Source of the DNA: a virus
DNA: 24,905 nt
IMG/VR virus record: IMGVR_UViG_3300025120_000509
Span: 1 to 24,905 of that record
Strand: one strand, 5' to 3'
The translations under genes and the position numbers were made by a program. This document shows, in pieces, positions 1 to 6,400 of the stretch (the first letter of the stretch is position 1; each line of letters starts with the position of its first letter). The notes below the pieces were generated by a model, which worked only from the letters and a program-made list of their open reading frames with translations, made no database searches and had not been told where the DNA came from.

Positions 1-93
1 TACAAGATATACAAAACAGATTGGGTAGATGAAGATGATTTTTTAGTAGAGTTTGAGGATATTATTAAGATTGTTGATGAGGAGAAAAGCTGA
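1..93 (+). CDS. 3' end of an unrecognised small protein (partial)
   Basis: An open frame enters from the left edge and ends in TGA at 91-93, giving 30 visible residues that are strongly acidic (several Asp and Glu) and end in DEEKS. The start lies outside the window, so size and family cannot be judged. The stop overlaps the next start as TGATG, and the purine run GAGGAGAAAAGC just before it can serve as the SD of the next gene. That arrangement matches the following genes and supports this frame being real. No function can be assigned. Confidence 0.55.
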   Translation, partial: YKIYKTDWVDEDDFLVEFEDIIKIVDEEKS

Positions 94-287
94 TGATTAA
101 AATGCCGAATGATATTGATTTTACCTATCAAGAAAAAAGGTCTAATAAAGAGATTCGGATAGATAACTTATATCAAAGCTATTTAAGTGATTGTCTAGCC
201 TACAAAGAGGTTTCTGTATCTAAAAATGTATGGCTACAGGCCAACAAAGATTTTTTATCTCAAAAATTAAAAGAGGAGGAAGCATGA
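93..287 (+). CDS. hypothetical protein, 64 aa
   Basis: Small, charged, soluble protein with no recognised motif. It is mostly polar, with a Lys/Glu-rich C-terminus ending LKEEEA. The start at 93 is supported by the SD-like GAGGAGAAAAG a few bases upstream and by the TGATG overlap with the previous stop. Its own last codons contain AGAGGAGGAAGC, the SD for the next gene, whose ATG overlaps this stop as ATGA. It belongs to the train of tiny early-type genes at 1-1583. I do not recognise the family. Confidence 0.6.
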   Translation: MIKMPNDIDFTYQEKRSNKEIRIDNLYQSYLSDCLAYKEVSVSKNVWLQANKDFLSQKLKEEEA

Positions 288-562
288 GTCAACCAAATCA
301 AAAAGACTTAGGTCAAATTGCAGAAGCATTAAACGAGCATTATGGAAGAACTATGAATGGCGATTTTGAGCCACATCATTTATACAATGTGGTTATCTTA
401 AATAAATATGTTCCAGATTGTCCCGCTTGGGTAGGCGATATAGCACTTGTTGTTCATGGTCAATCTTGTTGCAAAGATATTCTTTACAGAATAGAAGATA
501 AATGGACATGGGTTGAAAGCATGAACGAAGGCGATTACAACCACAAAAAAGAATTAATATAG
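284..562 (+). CDS. hypothetical protein, 92 aa
   Basis: The frame is open further upstream, to an ATG at 230, but the start at 284 is preferred. It sits 5-6 bases after a strong GGAGGA and forms an ATGA overlap with the preceding stop. The protein has an N-terminal predicted helix followed by a Trp/Cys-containing segment (PAWVGDIALVVHG, then QSCCKD), suggesting a small mixed alpha/beta domain. Nothing marks it as an enzyme, and no family is recognised. Confidence 0.6.
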   Translation: MSQPNQKDLGQIAEALNEHYGRTMNGDFEPHHLYNVVILNKYVPDCPAWVGDIALVVHGQSCCKDILYRIEDKWTWVESMNEGDYNHKKELI

Positions 563-570
563 GAGGAAGC

Positions 571-747
571 ATGAGTTTATCAATAGGAATAGGAAATAAA
601 GTAAAAGTTATTGACCAAGAAATAACAGGGACTATTGTTGATATTTACAATAATCTTATCATCATTAGTGATGATAATGCTGAAACTGATGACGACAGAT
701 TAGAGTTTCATATTGATGATTTAATAACAACAGAGGAGCAAGACTGA
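571..747 (+). CDS. hypothetical protein, 58 aa, small beta-rich
   Basis: The ATG at 571 follows a near-consensus AGGAGGAAGC. The 58-residue product alternates hydrophobic and polar residues (KVKVIDQEITGTIVDIYNN, then IIIS), the pattern of a small beta-barrel or SH3-like fold. An acidic tail ends TTEEQD. The stop overlaps the next ATG as TGATG, and GAGGAGCAAGAC in the last codons acts as the next SD. The fold suggestion rests on residue pattern only; function is unknown. Confidence 0.55.
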   Translation: MSLSIGIGNKVKVIDQEITGTIVDIYNNLIIISDDNAETDDDRLEFHIDDLITTEEQD

Positions 748-926
748 TGGAAATAAAATTAACAGCAAAAGACACACATACACTCATTAAGATAATTGAT
801 ACAGAAGATTATCCAAATACAGATATTAATACTTTAATACAAGTTGAAGATTACGAACTACGCAAAGCATACGGAAAGAAATATAACGAAAGTTGTGGAA
901 CAGTAATTGTAGAGGAGCAAGCATGA
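747..926 (+). CDS. hypothetical protein, 59 aa
   Basis: Starts at the ATG overlapping the previous stop (TGATG), with GAGGAGCAAG just upstream as SD. It begins with a probable beta strand (MEIKLTAKD) and ends VEEQA. The last codons again contain GAGGAGCAAGC, feeding the next ATG through an ATGA overlap. No recognised family. The regular coupling on both sides is the main evidence that the gene is real. Confidence 0.55.
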   Translation: MEIKLTAKDTHTLIKIIDTEDYPNTDINTLIQVEDYELRKAYGKKYNESCGTVIVEEQA

Positions 927-1135
927 GTAATTATGTAGATAAATATATTGATGAAGAAGGTAATGTTGATAACAAACTCACCCTTAATCAAAAAGGTTTT
1001 GAGGGTTTAACAGATGATATTGAATTACTTGTTGAAAAATATACAGGTATTGAGGATTCAGCTTTTATGAAATGTGCTGATATTCGTGAAGATATTATGT
1101 TTTTAATAGAAGCTATACTAGAGGAGCAAAGCTAA
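923..1135 (+). CDS. hypothetical acidic protein, 70 aa
   Basis: The frame is open upstream to 893, but the start at 923 is chosen because GAGGAGCAAGC lies directly ahead and it forms an ATGA overlap. The product is acidic and probably mainly helical (ELLVEKY near the middle, then IMFLIEAILEEQS at the end). It is part of the coupled small-gene train; the last codons hold the SD for the gene at 1135. No homologue is recognised. Confidence 0.6.
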   Translation: MSNYVDKYIDEEGNVDNKLTLNQKGFEGLTDDIELLVEKYTGIEDSAFMKCADIREDIMFLIEAILEEQS

Positions 1136-1299
1136 TGAAAATTAAGTTAGACGACTATCAAATGAAGATAACAATAGTTATCTATGACAACGATAAGTTT
1201 ATTCATCAACACGACCACACAGTTTTACAAGATGATGCAATCCAACTTATATTTAGAGATATAGACAAGGAGTACGGAGTTGATCGAAGTGCTGATTGA
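1135..1299 (+). CDS. hypothetical protein, 54 aa
   Basis: The ATG at 1135 overlaps the previous stop as TAATG and is preceded by GAGGAGCAAAG. The protein has two short beta-like stretches (KITIVIYDND), a His-rich centre (HQHDHT) and a helical acidic end. The His cluster could bind a metal, but this is only suggested by composition. Its 3' end overlaps a possible 22-residue reading frame at 1289. Confidence 0.5.
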   Translation: MKIKLDDYQMKITIVIYDNDKFIHQHDHTVLQDDAIQLIFRDIDKEYGVDRSAD

Positions 1300-1357
1300 T
1301 AATTTAGTAATGTTGGCTATAGTGCTTTGCATTGTCTTTTTAACTCCAAAATACTAA
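1289..1357 (+). CDS. possible 22-aa single-span membrane peptide
   Basis: A GTG start at 1289 lies 9 bases after GGAG (1276-1279) and overlaps the end of the preceding gene. The product is almost entirely one hydrophobic segment (LVMLAIVLCIVFL), followed by TPKY. An internal ATG at 1310 would give a shorter form. The spacing to the next ATG at 1359 is a single base, which fits a coupled gene. Such tiny membrane peptides occur in phages, but this could also be chance reading in a short gap. Confidence 0.35.
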   Translation: MLIDNLVMLAIVLCIVFLTPKY

Positions 1358-1358
1358 T

Positions 1359-1583
1359 ATGTTTGGACACTACAGCGACATATTAGGCACAAGCGTAGAA
1401 TGGACATGGACAACAAGAGAGGCCATGACATTTAAAACCCATAAACCAAAAATTCAAGAGCTTAAAATACTATCTAAACTTGATAGAGATACCAAGAAAA
1501 AAGTTAGAGATGAAATCTACAAGCAGATAATGAATCGTGAACACCCAAATAAAAGCAACAAGCTTATCGTTCGATCTTATTAA
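1359..1583 (+). CDS. hypothetical basic protein, 74 aa
   Basis: Basic, probably helical protein. It has an N-terminal Trp-rich patch (VEWTWTTREAM) and a long Lys/Arg-rich C-terminal half (KLDRDTKKKVRDEIYKQ) of the type that binds nucleic acid or a protein partner. No clear SD lies upstream, so it may depend on translation of the preceding short frame. Its end overlaps the convergent terminase gene by 20 bases, so the rightward and leftward units collide here without an obvious terminator. Family not recognised. Confidence 0.55.
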   Translation: MFGHYSDILGTSVEWTWTTREAMTFKTHKPKIQELKILSKLDRDTKKKVRDEIYKQIMNREHPNKSNKLIVRSY

Positions 1584-2112
1584 CAGGGTCTTGGGTAATA
1601 ATAGTAGCTTCATCTACTCCTTCATCTAATAAAGGTTTGTAATCACCCACAAGCGTTTTAATTTTAGTTTTTAAATCTTCAATAGACAGGCTTTCTAAAG
1701 ATCCCGTTCTAATTTCTTTACGCTCAACATACAAGCCAGCCGCACGCCCTCTTTGTACTTCGGCAGCAACAGCAGATGTATAATTACCTTTATCCATAGC
1801 AGCATCTCTAATCTCAGCTAGTTTTCTGATGTGCCTACCATAAGTAACTTGGTATTTACTTGCTAATTGATTTTGTAAATGCTCAATAAACTTAACAACT
1901 TTAGGATACATTCTTGGATTGGTTAGCTCAGAGGCCCTAACAGAAGCGGAAGATTTAGAATAACCCGCAGAAACTGCACACTCTTCTTTAGTCTTACTGC
2001 CGTCGTTGTAAACAAATTCTTCAGCAAAACGTTTGGCTTTTTCTGTAATATCAAAAGTGTTGCTTACTATATCTTGGTCTTTTATTTTTCCCATTGAGGG
2101 TAATTTAAACAT
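1564..2112 (-). CDS. terS: terminase small subunit (DNA packaging)
   Basis: 182 residues, the usual size for a small terminase. The N-terminal third has the family pattern: FAEEFVYNDGSKTKEECAVS, then AGYSKSSASVRASEL, a helix-turn-helix-like region with the AGYS core and a following predicted helix. The central helical region (residues about 85-140) would form the oligomerisation coiled coil, and the C-terminal GSLESLSIEDL segment is also typical. The small subunit recognises the packaging site and hands DNA to the large subunit, which is not in this window. No SD precedes the ATG at 2112 or the internal ATG at 2094. A 12-bp hairpin ends 7 bases upstream of the first ATG. The convergent overlap with the + gene at 1583 is unusual. 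Confidence 0.75.
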   Translation of the reverse strand: MFKLPSMGKIKDQDIVSNTFDITEKAKRFAEEFVYNDGSKTKEECAVSAGYSKSSASVRASELTNPRMYPKVVKFIEHLQNQLASKYQVTYGRHIRKLAEIRDAAMDKGNYTSAVAAEVQRGRAAGLYVERKEIRTGSLESLSIEDLKTKIKTLVGDYKPLLDEGVDEATIITQDPVNKIER

Positions 2113-2119
2113 AGAAAGA

Positions 2120-2156
2120 GCTTAGACGACAAGGGGGAGAGTAATGTCGTCTAAGC
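2120..2156. other. 12-bp perfect inverted repeat (hairpin)
   Basis: Arms GCTTAGACGACA (2120-2131) and TGTCGTCTAAGC (2145-2156) are exact complements with a 13-base purine-rich loop. No T-run follows on either strand, so this is not a standard terminator. On the terminase mRNA the hairpin ends 7 bases before the start codon. On the + strand the loop is SD-like (AAGGGGGAGAG) and runs into ATG at 2144, which opens an 18-codon frame to 2200. Possible roles are translational control, a packaging-site element or protein binding. Confidence 0.75.
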
Positions 2157-2171
2157 ATGAGAGAAGTGAGT

Positions 2172-2443
2172 ACCTAATAATAACACTAATTTTCACATAA
2201 TGTACATAATGTGGACATAATGTGGTAGAAATTAGGTCGAAACCCTTATAGGACCTAGTCTACAGGATTACCTAATGCCATAATGTCATTTTATTGCTAA
2301 ATTTTGATAGTCAGTTCTTGAAAAAGTCAGAGAAATAGAAATTCACATTAGGTGTATTTATAAATTAGGTCTATATGGGAAAGGCTTTTTAGGTCGTTTT
2401 TACCTAATTTACACATAATTTCTAGGTTTTGTTCACATTAGGT
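2172..2443. repeat. cluster of eight TTAGGT/ACCTAA hexamers
   Basis: TTAGGT on the + strand starts at 2232, 2348, 2365, 2389 and 2438. The complement ACCTAA starts at 2172, 2270 and 2402. One-base variants lie at 2253 (ACCTAG) and 2422 (CTAGGT). Two copies are embedded in an identical 12-mer, TTCACATTAGGT (2342-2353 and 2432-2443). The density in about 270 bases far exceeds the chance level for a hexamer. The pattern is iteron-like and suggests an origin, operator or packaging site. Confidence 0.7.
2195..2223. repeat. three ACATAATGT palindromes
   Basis: Exact ACATAATGT copies lie at 2195-2203, 2204-2212 and 2215-2223. Each is a 9-base palindrome centred on A. A near copy (CATAATGT) lies at 2279-2286. 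Adjacent spacing of 9 and 11 bases is close to one helical turn, which suits side-by-side protein binding. They lie upstream of the leftward terminase gene. Which protein binds is unknown. Confidence 0.65.
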
Positions 2444-2475
2444 CCTTGGTCCCTCGTCCTTCGTCCCTAGTCCTT
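2441..2475. repeat. five tandem heptamers, [GCA]GTCC[TC]T
   Basis: Consecutive units are GGTCCTT, GGTCCCT, CGTCCTT, CGTCCCT and AGTCCTT. The sixth base alternates T/C, so there is also a 14-base period. The array abuts the last TTAGGT copy (sharing GGT) and ends 24 bases before the next gene's stop codon. No reading frame uses it. It stands out as a GC-richer, strand-biased (pyrimidine-rich + strand) tract in AT-rich surroundings. Confidence 0.75.
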
Positions 2476-2498
2476 ATAACAACTAACTTTCAACCTTT

Positions 2499-2729
2499 TT
2501 ACTTAATTATTTCTATATCCGCGTGTGTTTCAATGACCACTCGCGCGCCACAACCAAGGATCGGTTTACCGTCTTCACCATACCGCACTATCGAATCACC
2601 TTTAATCTTTACCGCATGACAATAAGTGTTGGTCTTGCCTTCTTTTATAGTGATAACTGGCTCATTGGTAGCGTGTTTTAAGTTAGCTTTGATCTTATGT
2701 TGATTAACATGAATGTATTTTTTAGCCAT
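2499..2729 (-). CDS. conserved-type small phage protein, 76 aa
   Basis: 76 residues starting MAKKYIHVNQHKIKAN, with a central ITIKEGKTNTYCHAVKIKG segment and a C-terminal CGARVVIETHADIEI. The alternating pattern suggests a small all-beta domain. The N- and C-terminal motifs look like those of small uncharacterised proteins seen repeatedly in marine phages, which is a recollection of pattern and not a search result. The start at 2727-2729 has AAGGAG upstream, but at a long distance (about 15 bases), and no alternative ATG is available. It is the last gene of the leftward cluster before the repeat-filled gap. Confidence 0.65.
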   Translation of the reverse strand: MAKKYIHVNQHKIKANLKHATNEPVITIKEGKTNTYCHAVKIKGDSIVRYGEDGKPILGCGARVVIETHADIEIIK

Positions 2730-2793
2730 ATCTAACGCCGTCTTCTCCTTACCCGTAATTGTACAGGTTTTTAACTCTACCTAGTTTGACTTA

Positions 2794-3057
2794 TTACTTA
2801 GCTTCTAAGTGTCGTATTTCGTAGCCTTCAAAAACATTACGTATATTAATTAATTTACGTTCTGTTTCTGGCAAGCCATTCCAATAAGCCGATACAGTTT
2901 CCTGTTCGTAACGACCACAGCCTTTGCATCTTTTGTCGCCCCATTGTTGGACCGAACATCTACCGACGCATGGACTATCTGCCAAACTAGACACTTTACC
3001 GTCAAGTCTTAGTGTCATAATATGGAAATTATTGCAAGTTTTATCTGCCTTGTCCAC
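2794..3057 (-). CDS. DUF1289-family small cysteine protein
   Basis: The core SPCVGRCSVQQWGDKRCKGC followed by GRYEQETVSAYWNGLPETER matches the DUF1289 pattern: a CxxxC pair, then CxxC, then a helix with a conserved Trp. Four cysteines suggest a zinc or Fe-S site. DUF1289 proteins are small and widespread in Proteobacteria, and their function is unknown. The longest frame starts at GTG 3057 (87 aa). An internal ATG at 3018 gives 74 aa and keeps the whole domain. Neither has a clear SD. The GTG start would overlap the 49-residue gene upstream by 17 bases. Its presence in a phage suggests capture from a bacterial host. Confidence 0.75.
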   Translation of the reverse strand: MDKADKTCNNFHIMTLRLDGKVSSLADSPCVGRCSVQQWGDKRCKGCGRYEQETVSAYWNGLPETERKLINIRNVFEGYEIRHLEAK

Positions 3058-3190
3058 GATATTTTTTAAAAGATCGCTTCTTGTCCTTGTTCATGTGCGA
3101 AAAAGATACGTTACGACTCGAACTTTGCGACGTGCATTTGGCCTTGTGCTTGTTCGGATCGATCGCTTGTACTACTCTGAGTTTAGCCAT
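3041..3190 (-). CDS. 49-aa highly basic protein
   Basis: The ATG at 3190 overlaps the previous stop as TAATG and is preceded by AGAGGAATTTGT, a good SD. The 49-residue product is very rich in Lys, Arg and Ser, with a C-terminus of KKRSFKKYRGQGR. This composition fits nucleic acid binding, as in small DNA-condensing or ribosomal-like proteins. It fills what would otherwise be a gap between the 65-aa gene and the DUF1289 gene and overlaps both. No family is recognised. Confidence 0.6.
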   Translation of the reverse strand: MAKLRVVQAIDPNKHKAKCTSQSSSRNVSFSHMNKDKKRSFKKYRGQGR

Positions 3191-3387
3191 TACAAATTCC
3201 TCTTAATCTTTTCAATGAGTTCTTGGGTAATAATTTTTGATTGAGTGTCTAGCTCCAAACGATGTTTGGCCCGCATCATTTCATTTAATTCTAGTTCTGG
3301 ATTGTCCAAACAAAACTGCACTACATCAAAGTCACGCATCTTAATTAAGATACTACGCAGTTGTCTGATTGTCTCTGGTTGTTTCAT
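3190..3387 (-). CDS. hypothetical helical protein, 65 aa
   Basis: Predicted all-helical small protein (TIRQLRSILIKMRDFDVVQF, then LELNEMMRAKHRLELD). No recognised domain. There is no SD before the ATG; instead TATAAT lies 6 bases upstream (3399-3394 on the minus strand), which would put transcription start at about the initiation codon. The stop overlaps the next ATG (TAATG), indicating coupling with the 49-residue gene. It lies directly downstream of the 1399-residue protein gene. Confidence 0.6.
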   Translation of the reverse strand: MKQPETIRQLRSILIKMRDFDVVQFCLDNPELELNEMMRAKHRLELDTQSKIITQELIEKIKRNL

Positions 3388-3393
3388 ACATTT

Positions 3394-3399
3394 ATTATA
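3394..3399 (-). promoter_or_regulatory. possible -10 box before the 65-aa gene
   Basis: Exact TATAAT on the minus strand, separated from the ATG at 3387 by six bases. A transcript would start at or next to the initiation codon, and no SD is present. No good -35 hexamer is seen at 16-18 bases. In AT-rich DNA such boxes arise by chance; the identical six-base spacing at 7880-7885 is the reason to note it. Confidence 0.3.
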
Positions 3400-3402
3400 A
3401 CT

Positions 3403-6400
3403 TTATTTATAGCTTCGACCATAGTCACCGTAATTAACTTTGTATAACGCGGGGGGAGCCTTGACCAAACCACCTTTTTCAATGCCTAACCACCCTTCAA
3501 ACTCACCCCTATCAATCAGCTCACGCAACGGTTGTAGGTCTATAATAAAGAAACCACCAGTGCCGTCCCTCTCACCAGAAACTTCTTGAACAGGTAAATC
3601 ATACTGCGCAGCAATATCACGCAACTCCTGTGCCGCCAAATCATAGATACCACCCGCCGCAGTCTGCGAAGAAGTTTTAGTGGCTAGAAAACCTTTGTTG
3701 TTAGGCACGGCCACAGTAGTACCGCCCTTTTTCAATTGATTAATAATCGTACTCAAAACCCCTTTACGTACATAAGAGTCAGCAAACGGCTGATTGATTT
3801 CAGGAATCATGCCGTACTCATCTGCATACTGTTTGTAGCCCTTCGGTTCTTCAGCCGAAAAATACTCATTTAATTTTTTCTCGATGTTATCTATTTTAGG
3901 AAATAACTCTGCGACTTCTGGACGTTGTATTAATTCTTGAGCCGTTTCTTTATAAGCGTCGACAATTTTCTTTTTGGTCTGTAGTTTATTGTGCATACGC
4001 GTCGCCAACTGATCTTTTATTTGCTCTACACCAAGTTGACGTTGTAATTCACGCGGCACAACTAAATCAAAAGTTGTACTAAAACTATTTAGATCATTGA
4101 AGTTTCTGTTACGATCTTTATTAGCCTCTACAGCTTCTTCTAAAGTTCTAATGCTACTAAGATCCACGTTACGTCCCATTTGCGTAGCCAACTCTTTAAT
4201 TCTTGCGCCGGCCGAACCTTTTTTATTGCTACTAACTTCTGCAACAACAAAATCTAAATAATCACTAAAGTTTTCTTTTTCAATGTCGTGCAACATTTTT
4301 TTTTCTAGTGTTGTTTTTTCAGCAGCTCTTGGAATAATTTGCCCACCTAGATAGCTGGGCTTCGTTGGTTGTTCGTCAAAGCGCTGTTGTAAAACATCCA
4401 CTACTGCGGTCACAGTTTTTGCGGGCGCATAATCATTTGGCTGTTGATAAACGTCGCTAATTACATCGAATTCTGCAGAAAGATCTTCTAAAAGATAATT
4501 CGACTCTAAATAATCATCAAACCTTGTACCATCTTCAGAAGCTAAAGGATCAAAAGAACTTTCTTGTTTTTTTCTTAGTTTATCTATTTTATCGTCAAGG
4601 ACGTTGTAGCGCTGCAAAATAGAACCATCATAGAAACGTTTTGGTAGTTCAGTATCGTATGCCAAAATACTAAAGTTGACGGTAGGACTGTATTTAATAT
4701 TAGTTTTTGTTCCTGATCTGCTTATCTCGTTTAGCATACTATCTAATCTATTAAATTCTACAGAATCCGAACCAAGATCATCTGCTACATCTTCATTTGG
4801 ATTTATTATACTCGCGGAATTTTTTAGAATATATTTTTTATTTATGTCTAGCACAGCGTCTACTTTTTCTTTGTGTTTTTCAAAACGCGGTGTGTTCTTA
4901 TCAATAAAACGTTTAGTAAATCTAGGTTTTTTTGGATTTCTCATTTCTTGATGATAGTCACTTTGTATTTCAGCGATAACTGCATCAACTCTTATAGGCT
5001 TGTTGTTATCATTATACAAAGTTCCAGACATACCCCTTACCCAAAATAAAGGTTGACCATAATCACCTCTAAAATGACTCTTGTCATTAGCGTAACGAGA
5101 ACGAGTAATAATCGCTTCTATTCGTTCATCTGCAAATAAAGTATTGACACCGTTTTCTTCTAGTTCCTTTTGCAGCAGCTCTATTTTTTCTTCTATGTTA
5201 GGGTTTAATCTAGGTATGTAAGTGTGTTCTAACTGAAAGTAATTTTTTTGTCCCGCAAGATTTAAACCTATATCTTCATACCTTATAGGGTTTTCCTGTA
5301 CCACAGTCCCCGCCATGTGACCTTCCATGTGTCGGTCTATATCTTCTTTGCTAATTTCTTCTTCACCCTTTAATTTTAAGAAAGTGTCCAACTCTGAATC
5401 CTCTATTTCTTGTTGAGCTAATTTGTCTTTTTTAGAATCACCCGTAATAAGTTCGTTGTAATAATTAATTGCTTTATCTCTTACCGGCATATTCTGTATG
5501 GCTTCACGCACAACACTAACACTAGCAAAATTAGGATCAATTTGTAAATCCGCTAATAAATCACCGCCACCTAAAACTTCTATGTTGTCTTGCAAACGCA
5601 GAGCCTCTGGAGTTTTTAATAAAACCGGCGTAATGCCCGGCGTGTAATTTAATTTTCTATAATCTGGTTTAAGAAATCTTTCATCAGCCCGAACAAACTT
5701 CAACTCGCCTTCTAATCTTGTTTGTTTATTTTTAGCAACTTGACGTAAACTGTTTTCTATCTGGGTTGTAAAAAAATTTTCTACATATTGGTCTTCAATT
5801 GGAATGTCTTGTGGTCGCAGCATCGTAGCGTTAGCTACCCTAACAGCTTCGGCATTGGTTACGTCCTCTAACAGTTGTTGATTGGCTTCTCGATTTCTTT
5901 CCGAACGCAAAGCTAGCTCTTCTCGCTTTCTATCATTACGCAAAAAACTCTCTAATTCAGCTGAGTGCGTCTGTACATACATTCTAAATTGTCCTCTTGC
6001 CTCGGCTATCTCTTCCGCGGTTAAAGAATCAACTTCTTCTAAATTAACATCATCTAATAAGTCTTCTATAAAAGGTGTATTAACAACTTTTTCATCAAAT
6101 AACTCTGACCCTTTGTCTAGGTAAGAATCCTGTAGTCTCAGTCGAGTAAGTTCAGCAAGATTCTCTATCCCAGTTAGTTCCGTTACTTCAGCTTCTAAAG
6201 CTCTATTAAATTCTTCTACAGGATAAGCAGAAAAACTTTGGTTCTCCGCTTGCTCTAAAAATGCTTCTTCCAAAGACGGTATACTACGACCTGCGATAAA
6301 TTCTTCCGGAGCGTTTGCAAAAATATCACTAATACTCATGGAGCTGTAATCAACCTCTAGCTCCATTTCCTGACTTTTTACCCCTAGTTCTTTCTCACGT

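Larger units (their letters stand above)
2113..2498. other. gene-free region between terS and the leftward gene at 2499
   Basis: The longest stretch in the window without a supported gene (386 bases). It holds the hairpin, the ACATAATGT palindromes, the TTAGGT cluster and the GTCC heptamers listed separately. No convincing protein-coding frame or tRNA was found; the only frame with a good SD is the 18-codon one at 2144-2200. The concentration of ordered repeats next to the terminase gene suggests a control, origin or packaging locus; this is inference. Confidence 0.6.

Noticed and set aside
893-922. Upstream start extension for the gene at 923
   Set aside because: No SD fits the earlier ATG, while 923 has GAGGAGCAAGC and an ATGA overlap. 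The same reasoning rejects 230 (for 284) and 12897 (for 12906).
2172-2475. CRISPR array
   Set aside because: Units are 6-9 bases, in mixed orientation and without regular spacers; no cas gene is near. The nuclease at 16736 is a phage-type RecB-like enzyme, not evidence of CRISPR.
2924-3244. 106-codon + strand frame
   Set aside because: It lies antisense to three coupled leftward genes (DUF1289, 49-aa basic, 65-aa), one with a clear domain match.
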